Assembly (NCBI GenBank): GCA_963842065.1
Contig: CAWJEW010000003.1
Location: forward strand, 124,001 to 188,000
DNA length: 64,000 nt
DNA from: CAITWD01 sp963842065
Lineage (GTDB): Bacteria; Actinomycetota; Thermoleophilia; Miltoncostaeales; Miltoncostaeaceae
Direction of reading: 5' to 3'
The translations under genes were made by a program, and so were the position numbers. Shown in pieces: positions 26,205-34,175 of this stretch. The first letter of the stretch is position 1. The number at the start of each line of letters is the position of its first letter. The notes beneath the pieces are model-generated. The model was not told the DNA's origin, searched no databases, and worked only from the letters and a program-made list of their open reading frames with translations.

Positions 26205-26618
26205 ATGCTCATGCCGAGGCGGACGAAGTACCGCAAAGCACACCGCGGCCGTCGCGAAGGGCTGTCCAAGGGCCAGACCGAGCTGCACTTCGGCGAGTAC
26301 GGTCTCAAGGCCCTCGAGCCGGCGTGGGTCACCAACCGGCAGATCGAAGCCGCCCGTATTGCGATGAACCGTCGCATCCGGCGTGGCGGAAAGATCTGGA
26401 TCAACATCTTCCCGCACCTGCCCGTCACCAAGAAGCCGGCCGAGACCCGCATGGGCTCGGGCAAGGGCTCCCCGGAGACGTGGGTCGCCGTGGTCAAGCC
26501 CGGCCGGATCATGTTCGAGATGTCGGGCGTCGGCGAGCCGCTGGCCCGCGAGGCGATGCGCCTGGCGGCCATGAAGCTCCCGGTGCGCTGCAAGTTCGTG
26601 ACGCGTGAGGATCAGTGA
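26205..26618 (+). CDS. rplP: 50S ribosomal protein L16
   Basis: L16 helps position A-site tRNA. 137 aa, beginning MLMPRRTKYRKAHRGRREG; the KPAETRMGSGKGSPE loop that approaches the peptidyl-transferase centre is intact. It starts three nt after rpsC and its end lies close to the rpmC start. No sequence feature suggests avilamycin- or evernimicin-resistance changes, though this cannot be judged reliably by eye. Confidence 0.96.
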   Translation: MLMPRRTKYRKAHRGRREGLSKGQTELHFGEYGLKALEPAWVTNRQIEAARIAMNRRIRRGGKIWINIFPHLPVTKKPAETRMGSGKGSPETWVAVVKPGRIMFEMSGVGEPLAREAMRLAAMKLPVRCKFVTREDQ

Positions 26619-26625
26619 GGTCATC

Positions 26626-26841
26626 GTGAAGGGCAGCGAAGCAAACGAGCTCACTGATGAGCGCATCGCCGTGGAACTGAATGACGCGCGTGAGGCGCTG
26701 TTCAACCTGCGGTTCCAGAACGCCCAGGGCGCGCTCGAGCGTACGGCCGAGATCCGTGCGCGTAAGCGCGACATCGCCCGTCTGCTGACCGTCGCCCGGG
26801 CGCGCGAAATCGCACGTGAGCAGGAGGCCGCCGGTGCCTGA
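26626..26841 (+). CDS. rpmC: 50S ribosomal protein L29
   Basis: L29 sits beside L23 at the tunnel exit. I place the start at GTG 26626, giving 71 aa (VKGSEANELTDERIAVELNDAREALFNLRF), which matches the family N-terminus; GTG 26605 would overlap rplP and add seven residues. The two-helix body with the LFNLRFQ motif is clear. The end overlaps the rpsQ start by 8 nt. Confidence 0.92.
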   Translation: MKGSEANELTDERIAVELNDAREALFNLRFQNAQGALERTAEIRARKRDIARLLTVARAREIAREQEAAGA

Positions 26842-27106
26842 GTCGCCGCAAGAGCTGATCGCGCGCCGGAAGGTGCGCCAGGGCGTCGTCGTGAGCGCCG
26901 CGCGTGAGAAGACCATCACCGTGCGCATCGACGGCCAGACCGCCCACCCCAAGTACAAGAAGACCGTGCGCGTCTCTAGCAAGCTGCATGTCCACGACGA
27001 TCGCAACGAGGCCGGCGTCGGCGATCTCGTGCGCGTCATCGAGACCCGCCCGCTGTCCAAGCAGAAGCGCTGGCGGCTCGACGAGATCATCGAGCGCGCG
27101 AAGTAA
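26834..27106 (+). CDS. rpsQ: 30S ribosomal protein S17
   Basis: S17 is an OB-fold primary 16S binder. GTG 26834, preceded by AGGAGG within rpmC, gives 90 aa beginning VPESPQELIARRKVRQGVV. The core KTITVRIDGQTAHPKYKKTV and GDLVRVIETRPLSKQKRW is typical. An earlier in-frame start at 26816 is possible but would add six residues that match nothing. Confidence 0.94.
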   Translation: MPESPQELIARRKVRQGVVVSAAREKTITVRIDGQTAHPKYKKTVRVSSKLHVHDDRNEAGVGDLVRVIETRPLSKQKRWRLDEIIERAK

Positions 27107-27116
27107 GGGGGCCAGG

Positions 27117-27485
27117 ATGATCCAGAACGAAAGCCGCCTGCGCGTCGCCGACAACACCGGGGCCCGCGAAATCCTGTGCATCCGCGTGCTCGGCGGTTCG
27201 CGGCGCCGTTATGCCACGGTGGGTGACGTGATCGTCGCCACCGTCAAGGCGGCCACCCCGAACGGCGCGATCAAGAAGGGTGATGTCGTCAAGGCCGTCA
27301 TCGTACGGACCAAGAAGCCGCACGGGCGCAACGACGGCACGTTCATCTCGTTCGACGAGAACGCCGCGGTCATCATCGACGCCGCCCAGAACCCGCGCGG
27401 GACCCGCATCTTCGGCCCCGTGGCCCGCGAGCTGCGCGAAAAGGACTTCATGAAGATCATCAGCCTCGCCCCGGAGGTGCTCTGA
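27117..27485 (+). CDS. rplN: 50S ribosomal protein L14
   Basis: L14 contributes to bridge B8 and binds the silencing factor RsfS. 122 aa from ATG 27117 with AGGGGGCCAGG upstream; it begins MIQNESRLRVADNTGAREI, and the signature ending in GTRIFGPVARELRE is complete. A longer frame that begins inside rpsQ is not used. The TGA overlaps the rplX ATG. Confidence 0.97.
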   Translation: MIQNESRLRVADNTGAREILCIRVLGGSRRRYATVGDVIVATVKAATPNGAIKKGDVVKAVIVRTKKPHGRNDGTFISFDENAAVIIDAAQNPRGTRIFGPVARELREKDFMKIISLAPEVL

Positions 27486-27799
27486 TGCCCGCGCGCATCA
27501 AGAAGGGCGACACCGTGATCGCCATCTCCGGCAAGGACAAGGGCAAGACCGGCACGGTACTCGGCGTCCGTCCCTCGGAGGACCGCGCCGTGGTCGAAGG
27601 CCTGAACATCATCAAGCGGCACACCAAGCCGCGCCCGCCGGACGACCCGGGCGGCATCATCGAGAAGCCAGCGCCGATTCACCTGTCGAACCTGGCGCTG
27701 GTGGACCCAGAGACCAAGCGTCCGACCCGGGTGCGCATCGAGGACAAGAACGGCACGCGCGTGCGCGTGGCCGTGCGGAGCGGAAAGCAGATCGACTAG
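27485..27799 (+). CDS. rplX: 50S ribosomal protein L24
   Basis: L24 initiates 50S assembly through its KOW fold. 104 aa beginning MPARIKKGDTVIAISGKDKGKTGTV, the classic KOW segment, followed by the NIIKRHTKP loop. It shares one base with rplN, so it is translated by coupling. Normal size. Confidence 0.96.
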   Translation: MPARIKKGDTVIAISGKDKGKTGTVLGVRPSEDRAVVEGLNIIKRHTKPRPPDDPGGIIEKPAPIHLSNLALVDPETKRPTRVRIEDKNGTRVRVAVRSGKQID

Positions 27800-27803
27800 C
27801 GCG

Positions 27804-28457
27804 ATGAGCGACGACCACACCACCACCACGGCGCCCCGTCCGCGCCTCAAGGATCTGTACCTGGACGACGTTCGCCCGCGGCTGCAGGAGCAGTTCGCCT
27901 ACGCGTCGCCGATGGAGCTCCCGCGGATGGAGAAGATCACGCTCTCGATGGGCGTCGGCGAGGCCAAGCAGAACTCCAAGGCGCTCGACGAGGCCGTCGC
28001 ACAGCTGGCGACCATCGCCGGCCAGCGTCCGGTCATCACGCGTGCCCGCAAGTCCATCGCCCAGTTCAAGCTGCGCGAGGGCATGGCGATCGGCTGCAAG
28101 GTCACCCTGCGCGGCGATCGTATGTGGGAGTTCTACGACCGCCTGACCGCGATCGCGCTCCCGCGGATCCGCGACTTCCGCGGCATCAACCCGGACGGGT
28201 TCGATGGACGCGGCAACTACAATCTTGGCCTGCGCGAGCAGACCATCTTCCCCGAGATCGATTACGACCGGATCGACAGCGTGCGTGGCCTCAACGTCAC
28301 GATCACGACGTCGGCCAAGACGGACGACGAGGCGCGCGAACTGCTGCGTGCCCTCGGGATGCCGTTCCGGGCCGAGGGGTACACGGCAGACGAGCTCGCC
28401 ATCCGGCACCGGCGCAAGATGCGCAAGCGCGGGGCGGTACGGGGCAAGAAGCGCTAG
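27804..28457 (+). CDS. rplE: 50S ribosomal protein L5
   Basis: L5 binds 5S rRNA in the central protuberance and contacts P-site tRNA. 217 aa; a 12-residue Thr/Pro-rich N-terminal extension (MSDDHTTTTAPR) and a basic C-terminal tail (RRKMRKRGAVRGKKR) flank the conserved body (KITLSMGVGEAKQNSK; GYNLG-like RGNYNLGLREQ). The extension and tail make it about 35 aa longer than the E. coli protein. Confidence 0.96.
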   Translation: MSDDHTTTTAPRPRLKDLYLDDVRPRLQEQFAYASPMELPRMEKITLSMGVGEAKQNSKALDEAVAQLATIAGQRPVITRARKSIAQFKLREGMAIGCKVTLRGDRMWEFYDRLTAIALPRIRDFRGINPDGFDGRGNYNLGLREQTIFPEIDYDRIDSVRGLNVTITTSAKTDDEARELLRALGMPFRAEGYTADELAIRHRRKMRKRGAVRGKKR

Positions 28458-28479
28458 CGAGAATTTGAGGAGCCTGGAG

Positions 28480-28665
28480 TTGGCGAAGACCAGCCTGCGC
28501 GTCAAGTCGGCGCGGCCACAGAAGTATCCGACCCGCGAATACGCCCGCTGCAGGCGGTGCGGTCGGTCACGCGCGGTCTACCGCAAGTTCGGGCTGTGCC
28601 GTATTTGCCTGCGCGAGCAGGCGCACGCGGGCGTGATTCCCGGCATGACGAAGGCGAGCTGGTAG
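28480..28665 (+). CDS. rpsN: 30S ribosomal protein S14, type Z
   Basis: S14 is needed for 30S head assembly. This is the short zinc-containing form: 61 aa from TTG 28480 with GAGGAG 7 nt upstream, beginning LAKTSLRVKSARPQKYPT. The two CxxC pairs (CRRCG and CRICL) are intact, so it should bind zinc. A longer in-frame start within rplE is unsupported. rpsH follows after two nt. Confidence 0.94.
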   Translation: MAKTSLRVKSARPQKYPTREYARCRRCGRSRAVYRKFGLCRICLREQAHAGVIPGMTKASW

Positions 28666-28667
28666 CC

Positions 28668-29051
28668 GTGCTGACCGATCCGATCGCCGACATGCTCACC
28701 CGCTTGCGCAACGCGAACCTCGCGCTGCACGACACGGTGACGATGCCGACCAGCAAGATGAAGGAGTCCGTCGCCCAGGTGCTGCAGGACGAGGGCTACA
28801 TCTCGGGCTACGAGGTTGCCGGTCGCGACCTGACCGTGCGCCTCAAGTACGACAAGGACCGGCGTCGCGTATTGTCAGGCGTCCGGCGGATGTCCAAGCC
28901 CGGCCGTCGCGTGTATCTGGCCAGCGCGGACATCCCGCGCGTGCTCGGCGGCATGGGCATCTCGGTCGTCTCCACCTCGCAGGGGCTGTTGACCGGGCAG
29001 GAGGCCCGTCGGCGCGGCGTCGGCGGCGAGCTGATCTGCACGGTGTGGTAA
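28668..29051 (+). CDS. rpsH: 30S ribosomal protein S8
   Basis: S8 is a primary 16S binder and, in enteric bacteria, the repressor of the spc operon. 127 aa from GTG 28668 (VLTDPIADMLTRLRNANLA). The C-terminal signature GMGISVVSTSQGLLTGQEARRRGVGGE is complete. Gap to rpsN is two nt, and the ribosome site lies within rpsN. Confidence 0.95.
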   Translation: MLTDPIADMLTRLRNANLALHDTVTMPTSKMKESVAQVLQDEGYISGYEVAGRDLTVRLKYDKDRRRVLSGVRRMSKPGRRVYLASADIPRVLGGMGISVVSTSQGLLTGQEARRRGVGGELICTVW

Positions 29052-29070
29052 GGACCAGACAAGGAATCTC

Positions 29071-29604
29071 ATGAGCCGTATCGGTCGCGCACCGATCCCC
29101 GTCCCCGACGGGGTTCACATCGAAATCTCCGGACAGCACGTCACGGTCAAGGGCCCCAAGGGCGAACTCGAGCACACGGTCGTTCAACCGATCGGCATCG
29201 AGCAGGCCGAGGGCGAGCTGCGCGTCACGCGGCCGACCGACCGCGGGCCGCACCGTGCCCTGCACGGGCTGACCCGCACGCTGGTGGCCAACATGGTCCA
29301 GGGCGTGACCAACGGTTTCGTCAAGGAGCTCGAGCTGGTGGGCGTCGGTTATCGCGCCTCGATCAAGGGGCAGTCGCTGGAGCTGGCGGTCGGGTACTCG
29401 CATCCGGTGTCGATGCCGCCGCCGCCCGGCATCACCTTCGAAGTTCCCGTCCCCACGCAAATCGTGGTGCGCGGCATAGACAAGCAGGCCGTGGGGCAGG
29501 TCGCTGCCCAGATTCGCGAGGTTCGCCCACCCGAGCCCTACAAGGGCAAGGGGATCCGGTACGCCGGCGAGCAGATTCGGCGCAAGGTCGGTAAGAGGGC
29601 ATAA
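29071..29604 (+). CDS. rplF: 50S ribosomal protein L6
   Basis: L6 lies near the sarcin-ricin loop and the factor-binding site. 177 aa beginning MSRIGRAPIPVPDGVHIEI with two repeated alpha/beta domains; the C-terminal signature PEPYKGKGIRYAGEQIRRKVGK is intact. AAGGA upstream of the ATG. Confidence 0.97.
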   Translation: MSRIGRAPIPVPDGVHIEISGQHVTVKGPKGELEHTVVQPIGIEQAEGELRVTRPTDRGPHRALHGLTRTLVANMVQGVTNGFVKELELVGVGYRASIKGQSLELAVGYSHPVSMPPPPGITFEVPVPTQIVVRGIDKQAVGQVAAQIREVRPPEPYKGKGIRYAGEQIRRKVGKRA

Positions 29605-29606
29605 CC

Positions 29607-29960
29607 ATGGGTCAGCTTTCGTCAGAACAAAAACGCGACCGGCGTCACCGCCGGATTCGCGCGAAGGTCACCGGCACCGCGGCGCGTCCGCGCCTGTGCG
29701 TGTCGCGGTCCAACCTGCGCATCTACGCGCAGATCATCGACGACACCAAGGGGCACACCTTGGCTGCCGCCGGTTCGACCGAGGCCGAGCTGCGGGGGCT
29801 GACCAAGGGTGCCGCCGCGACCGAGGTCGGTCGCTTGGTGGCCGAGCGTGCACGTGCAGCCGGGGTCGAGTCGGTCGTGTTCGACCGGGGCGGCTACAAG
29901 TACCACGGGCGCGTGAAATCGCTCGCAGATGCGGCCCGCGGTGCGGGCCTGGTCTTCTAG
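29607..29960 (+). CDS. rplR: 50S ribosomal protein L18
   Basis: L18 binds 5S rRNA with L5 and L25. 117 aa (MGQLSSEQKRDRRHRRIRAKV) with the basic N-terminal arm and the VFDRGGYKYHGRVKSLADAAR signature at the end. It starts two nt after rplF. Normal length. Confidence 0.97.
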   Translation: MGQLSSEQKRDRRHRRIRAKVTGTAARPRLCVSRSNLRIYAQIIDDTKGHTLAAAGSTEAELRGLTKGAAATEVGRLVAERARAAGVESVVFDRGGYKYHGRVKSLADAARGAGLVF

Positions 29961-29975
29961 GAAGGGGCGGGGTTC

Positions 29976-30533
29976 GTGGCCGAGCGGCGTCGTAAGCCGA
30001 AAGTCAATTCCGATGGGCTCGAACTCAACGAGCGCGTCGTCCAGGTCAACCGCGTGGCCAAGGTGGTCAAGGGCGGTCGGCGGTTCTCATTCTCGGCGCT
30101 GGTCGTCGTCGGCAACGAGGTCGACACCGTCGGTGTCGGTCACGGCAAGGCCAACGAGGTTCCGGTTGCCATTCAGAAGGCCGTGGATGACGCCAAGAAG
30201 AACCTGTTCCGCGTGCCCAAGTACAAGACGACCATCACCCATCAGGTCGTGGGCCGTCACGGTGCCGGCCGCGTGCTGCTCAAGCCCGCCGCCGAGGGTA
30301 CCGGCGTCATCGCGGGCGGTGGCGTGCGTGCCGTGCTCGAGCTTGCCGGAATCCGCGACATCCTGAGCAAGTCGCTCGGCTCGAGCAACCCGCTGAACCT
30401 CGTCACGGCCGCCGTGGACGGGCTCAAGCAGTTGCGCACCCCGGAAGAGGTCGCCGAGCTGCGCGGCAAGCGCGTGGGCGACATGCTCGGCTCGGCGCCG
30501 AAGGCCGCGGCGGTCGCGGAGGATGCGGCATGA
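29976..30533 (+). CDS. rpsE: 30S ribosomal protein S5
   Basis: S5 is part of the mRNA entry site and influences fidelity. 185 aa from GTG 29976 with GGAAGGGGCGG upstream. The double-stranded-RNA-binding domain (RVAKVVKGGRRFSFSALVVVG) and the C-terminal domain with GSSNPLNLVTAAVDGL are typical. The spectinomycin loop appears unaltered. Stop overlaps the rpmD start (ATGA). Confidence 0.97.
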   Translation: MAERRRKPKVNSDGLELNERVVQVNRVAKVVKGGRRFSFSALVVVGNEVDTVGVGHGKANEVPVAIQKAVDDAKKNLFRVPKYKTTITHQVVGRHGAGRVLLKPAAEGTGVIAGGGVRAVLELAGIRDILSKSLGSSNPLNLVTAAVDGLKQLRTPEEVAELRGKRVGDMLGSAPKAAAVAEDAA

Positions 30534-30721
30534 GCCGGTGCCGCGTGACCCAGACCCGGTCGGTCATCGGGACCCAGCAGCGTCACCGCGGCACCCTGCG
30601 GGCGCTCGGTCTTCGCCGGATCGGCCAGACTGTTGAGCACGAGGACTCGCCGCAGCTGCGTGGAATGCTGCGCGTGGTGGCATCTATGGTGAGTGTCGAG
30701 GAGCTGCGTGATGACGACTGA
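30530..30721 (+). CDS. rpmD: 50S ribosomal protein L30
   Basis: L30 is a small surface protein of the 50S subunit. 63 aa beginning MSRCRVTQTRSVIGTQQRHRG, with the ALGLRRIGQTVEHEDSPQLRGML core expected of the bacterial short form. It overlaps rpsE by ATGA and rplO by 11 nt. Confidence 0.95.
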   Translation: MSRCRVTQTRSVIGTQQRHRGTLRALGLRRIGQTVEHEDSPQLRGMLRVVASMVSVEELRDDD

Positions 30722-31241
30722 GGAACTGACGCCGGTGGACCCCAACGAGGTGCGACTCGAGTCGCTGTCGCCTCGTCCGGGTTCTCGTCACCCGCGCAAG
30801 CGCATCGGCCGCGGGCCCGGCTCCGGCACGGGCAAGACGTCCGGGCGCGGGACCAAGGGCCTCGGCGCGCGCTCCGGCGGAGGGGTGCGTCCCGGCTACG
30901 CCGGCGGTCAGATCCCGGCCTACATGCAGCAGGCCAAGCTGCGCGGCCCGAACCACAAGAAGTCGATGCCCTTCGGTCCGTTTCGCACGCACACCCTGCC
31001 GATCAACGTCGGCCAGCTGGGTGTCTTTCCGGCCGGTTCGGTGGTCGACGTCGCCCAGCTCGAGGCCCGCGGGCTGGTCAAGAACAACACCCACCGCGGA
31101 TGGCCGGTCAAGATCCTCGCCGAGGGCGAGCTCGACCGCCCGCTGACGGTACGCGCGCACGCGTTCTCCGCCGCCGCCAAGGCGAAGATCGAAGCCGCGG
31201 GCGGCACCGCCGAGGTCATCGGGACTGAGGGTGAGGGGTAG
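30711..31241 (+). CDS. rplO: 50S ribosomal protein L15
   Basis: L15 is a late-assembly core protein of the 50S subunit. I place the start at ATG 30711 (176 aa), 7 nt after GAGGAG inside rpmD; GTG 30708 and an ATG-like upstream extension are in frame but poorer. The basic Gly-rich N-terminal arm (RIGRGPGSGTGKTSGRGTKG) and the C-terminal domain are typical. N-terminal acidic addition of about 20 residues is slightly unusual. Confidence 0.95.
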   Translation: MTTEELTPVDPNEVRLESLSPRPGSRHPRKRIGRGPGSGTGKTSGRGTKGLGARSGGGVRPGYAGGQIPAYMQQAKLRGPNHKKSMPFGPFRTHTLPINVGQLGVFPAGSVVDVAQLEARGLVKNNTHRGWPVKILAEGELDRPLTVRAHAFSAAAKAKIEAAGGTAEVIGTEGEG

Positions 31242-31247
31242 CACGCC

Positions 31248-32510
31248 GTGCTGAAGTCGATGCTCACCGCGCTGAGTTCTCCGGACCTGCGCAAGAAGAT
31301 CGGCTTTACCGCGTTCATTCTCTTCGTCTACCGGCTCGGGGCCTACATCCCCGTGCCGGGGGTGAACGTCTCCGCGATCCAGAACGCGATCAACAGCCAC
31401 GGCTCGAGCCTTGTGGGGCTGCTGAACCTGTTTGCCGGTGGCGCGCTGACGCGCTTTTCGTTGTTCGCGCTCGGCATCATGCCGTACATCACCGCGAGCA
31501 TCGTGCTGCAGCTGCTGACGGTCGTGATCCCGCGCCTGGAGGAGCTCCAGAAGGAGGGCGAGGCCGGCCAGCAGAAGATCACCCAGTACACCCGGTACTT
31601 CACCGTGGCGCTGGCGATGCTGCAGTCGGTCGCCTACATCCTGTACTTCCGCTCCCAGAGCGGGCTGCCCGGGCTTACGGCCGGCAAGTTCTACATCATC
31701 ATGATCAGCCTGGTGGCCGGGACGACCCTGGTGATGTGGCTCGGCGAGCTGATCACCCAGCGGGGGATCGGCAACGGCATCTCGCTGATCATTTTCGCGA
31801 ACATCGTGTCCGCGATCCCCGCCGGCGTCACCGCGTGGCTCGCGCTCGGACCGATCGACCAGATCGTGATCCTCATCATCGCGCTCTCGGTCGTCGTCGC
31901 CGTCGTGTTCATCAGCGAGGGCCAGCGTCGCATCCCGATCCAGTACGCCAAACGCATGGTCGGGCGCCGCATGACCACGGGCGGCCAGACCTACATGCCG
32001 CTGCGGGTCAACATGGCCGGCGTGATCCCCGTGATCTTCGCCGCCTCGGTGGTGATCCTGCCGGCGACAATCACCCAGTTCGCCGGCCGCGGCTCGGTCT
32101 TCCAGTCGATCTCGACCTTCCTGGCCCCGGGGTCGTGGTACTACATCATCTTCGAGGGCCTGCTGATCATCGTGTTCACGTACTTCTACACGGCGATCGT
32201 GTTCAACCCGGTCGACCAGGCCGAGAACCTGAAGAAGTACGGCGGCTTTATCCCCGGCGTGCGCCCCGGGCGCCCGACGGCCGTCTACCTCGACCGCGTG
32301 CTCACGCGCCTGACCTTGCCGGGTGCGATCTACCTCGCGCTGGTCGCGATGCTGCCGAGCATCATCTTCAAGTACCTGCCGCAGTCGAACGTGTTCTTTG
32401 GCGTGCTCGGCGGGACGTCCATCCTGATCGTGGTCGGTGTCGCGCTCGACACCATCCGCCAGATGGAGGCCCAGCTGATGATGCGCTCCTATGAAGGGTT
32501 CCTCCGATAG
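31248..32510 (+). CDS. secY: Preprotein translocase subunit SecY
   Basis: SecY is the channel-forming protein of the Sec translocon. 420 aa from GTG 31248, with ten predicted membrane helices. The plug region, the KKIGFTAFILFVYRLGAYIPVPG signature of helix 1 and the cytosolic loop QYAKRMVGRRM that binds ribosome and SecA are present. Its TAG overlaps the first codon of adk (ATAG). Confidence 0.97.
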   Translation: MLKSMLTALSSPDLRKKIGFTAFILFVYRLGAYIPVPGVNVSAIQNAINSHGSSLVGLLNLFAGGALTRFSLFALGIMPYITASIVLQLLTVVIPRLEELQKEGEAGQQKITQYTRYFTVALAMLQSVAYILYFRSQSGLPGLTAGKFYIIMISLVAGTTLVMWLGELITQRGIGNGISLIIFANIVSAIPAGVTAWLALGPIDQIVILIIALSVVVAVVFISEGQRRIPIQYAKRMVGRRMTTGGQTYMPLRVNMAGVIPVIFAASVVILPATITQFAGRGSVFQSISTFLAPGSWYYIIFEGLLIIVFTYFYTAIVFNPVDQAENLKKYGGFIPGVRPGRPTAVYLDRVLTRLTLPGAIYLALVAMLPSIIFKYLPQSNVFFGVLGGTSILIVVGVALDTIRQMEAQLMMRSYEGFLR

Positions 32511-33154
32511 CCCGCCTGGTCTTTCTCGGGCCCCCCGGTGCCGGCAAGGGCACCCAGGCCGATCGGCTCAAGGCCGACCTTGGCCTGACCCACCTGGCCA
32601 CCGGCGACCTGCTGCGCGACGCGGTGGCCCAGGGCACCGGGTTGGGCCTCGAGGCCAAGCGCTACATGGACGCCGGGGATCTGGTGCCCGACGCCGTCGT
32701 CATCGGGATGATCCGCGAGCGCCTGACCCCGGGCGAGGACGACTTCCTGCTCGACGGCTTCCCGCGCACGCTCGCCCAGGCCCAGGCACTCGACCAGACG
32801 CTCGCCGAGCTCGACGCGCCGCTGGACGCGGTGCTCTCGCTGGAGGTCTCGCGCGAGGAACTCGTACGCCGGCTGGCCGGCCGCTGGATCTGCCGCACCT
32901 GCGGGCGCTCCTGGCACGAGGTGTTCGCCCCGCACGTGCGCGACGCCACGTGCCAGGCGATCGGTGAGTGCGACCTGTACCAGCGCGCCGACGACCGCGC
33001 CGAGGCCGTCGAGAACCGCCTGAGCGTCTACGAGGAGTCGACCGCCCCCCTGATCGACTACTACGCCAGCCGGGGCCTGCTACACCCGATCAACGGCGAG
33101 CAGTCCCAGGACCAGGTCTATGGCCAGATCACGTCGGCCCTCGCGGGCGATTAG
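32507..33154 (+). CDS. adk: Adenylate kinase, apparent ATA start
   Basis: Converts ATP plus AMP to two ADP. The frame IARLVFLGPPGAGKGTQ gives 215 aa with the P-loop at about 8-16, the AMP site (ATGDLLRDAV), GFPRTLAQA, and a zinc-type LID with CRTCG and a later C-x4-C. An in-frame TGA at 32492 and absence of ATG/GTG/TTG before GTG 32624 (which would remove the P-loop) force a start between. ATA 32507 lies 8 nt after GAAGGG and overlaps the secY stop as ATAG, like a standard ATGA junction. CTG 32516 is an alternative with poorer spacing. Confidence 0.9.
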   Translation: MARLVFLGPPGAGKGTQADRLKADLGLTHLATGDLLRDAVAQGTGLGLEAKRYMDAGDLVPDAVVIGMIRERLTPGEDDFLLDGFPRTLAQAQALDQTLAELDAPLDAVLSLEVSREELVRRLAGRWICRTCGRSWHEVFAPHVRDATCQAIGECDLYQRADDRAEAVENRLSVYEESTAPLIDYYASRGLLHPINGEQSQDQVYGQITSALAGD

Positions 33155-33950
33155 AGCCCTGGGCGCCGCCCCGTCGCGTGCCTCCTCCGGGATCCTCAAG
33201 ACCCCGCAGGAGCTTGAGGCCATGGCGGCCTCCGGCGCCGTGCTGGCGGCTGCCCACGAGGCGATGGCCGCGGCGGTGGGCGCGGGCGTCACGACGGCAC
33301 AGCTCGATGCGATCGCCGAGCAGACGATCCGCGACGCGCGGGCCGTACCGGCGTTCCTTGGCTACCATGGGTTCCCGGCGACCATCTGCCCGTCGGTCAA
33401 CGACCAGGTCGTCCACGCCATCCCGGGCGACTACGCGCTCGTCGACGGCGATCTGATCTCGATCGACTGCGGTGCGGTGCTCGACGGCTGGGTCTCGGAT
33501 GCCGCCCGGACCTACGTGGTCGGGACCGGCAACATCGAGGCGATCCGCCTGTCGGAGGTGACCCGGCGCGCGCTGGCCGCGGGCATCGCCGCGGCGACGG
33601 TCGGCAACCACGTTGGTGACATCGGCAGCGCCGTCCAGTCCGTCGTCGAGGCCGCCGGCTTCGCGTGCGTGGAGAGCCTGGTCGGCCACGGCGTGGGGCG
33701 TGCGATGCACGAGCCGCCCAACGTACCGAACTTCGGGGTGTCCGGCACCGGCGAGCCGCTCGTCGCGGGCTTGGTGATCGCCATCGAGCCGATGGTCAAC
33801 ATCGGCGGCCCGGACGTCATGCTCGGCCCGGACGGGTGGACCGTGACGACCAAGGATGGGACGCTGTCGGCGCACTGGGAGCACACCGTCGCCGTCACGG
33901 CGGCGGGGCCGAGGATTCTCACGGCAGGTCCGCGCGGGACCGCCTTATGA
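33120..33950 (+). CDS. map: Type I methionine aminopeptidase
   Basis: Removes the initiator methionine from new proteins. 276 aa from ATG 33120, overlapping adk by 35 nt. The five metal ligands expected in the pita-bread fold are visible around ISIDCGAVLDGWVSDAART (two Asp), GHGVGRAMHEPP (His), IAIEPMV (Glu) and SAHWEHTVAV (Glu). The N-terminal 25 residues are basic and not typical, so the true start may lie further in, but no other canonical start fits. Downstream infA is absent. Confidence 0.92.
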   Translation: MARSRRPSRAIRALGAAPSRASSGILKTPQELEAMAASGAVLAAAHEAMAAAVGAGVTTAQLDAIAEQTIRDARAVPAFLGYHGFPATICPSVNDQVVHAIPGDYALVDGDLISIDCGAVLDGWVSDAARTYVVGTGNIEAIRLSEVTRRALAAGIAAATVGNHVGDIGSAVQSVVEAAGFACVESLVGHGVGRAMHEPPNVPNFGVSGTGEPLVAGLVIAIEPMVNIGGPDVMLGPDGWTVTTKDGTLSAHWEHTVAVTAAGPRILTAGPRGTAL

Positions 33951-33965
33951 GGACCTGCGGCGTGC

Positions 33966-34004
33966 TAGTATGCGCGGCCGCTCGCGGAGAGTCTGCCGCG
34001 AGCG
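33966..34004 (+). promoter_or_regulatory. TAGTAT box and hairpin in the rpmJ-rpsM leader
   Basis: TAGTAT (33966-33971) is followed by CGCTCGCGG (33979-33987), eight-nt loop, CCGCGAGCG (33996-34004) and TTTCT. The perfect 9-bp stem with a short T run resembles an attenuator; the box before it could be a -10, making the hairpin the first element of a new leader 56 nt before rpmJ. In enterics S4 controls this operon through a leader structure; a similar role is inference. Confidence 0.5.
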
Positions 34005-34059
34005 TTTCTACGACCCTGCACCCGGCAGCCGCCGGGTCTGCTCAGTACGGGAGATTGCT

Positions 34060-34173
34060 GTGAAGGTTCGCCCTTCAGTCAAACCGATGTGCGAGAAGTG
34101 CCGCGTCATTCGCCGACACGGCAAGGTGATGGTGATCTGCCAGAACGCCCGCCACAAGCAGGTGCAGGGCTAG
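34060..34173 (+). CDS. rpmJ: 50S ribosomal protein L36
   Basis: L36 is the smallest 50S protein. 37 aa from GTG 34060 (VKVRPSVKPMCEKCRVIRRHGKVMVICQNARHKQVQG) with GGGAG upstream. The zinc ligands C11, C14, C27 and H32 are present, so it is the zinc form. Normally infA precedes it; here there is only the 109-nt leader after map. Confidence 0.96.
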   Translation: MKVRPSVKPMCEKCRVIRRHGKVMVICQNARHKQVQG

Positions 34174-34175
34174 CC

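Noticed and set aside
32492..32624. adk disrupted by a frameshift or a truncated pseudogene
   Set aside because: The frame is open from just after TGA 32494 through the P-loop to the normal end; only the start codon is unusual.
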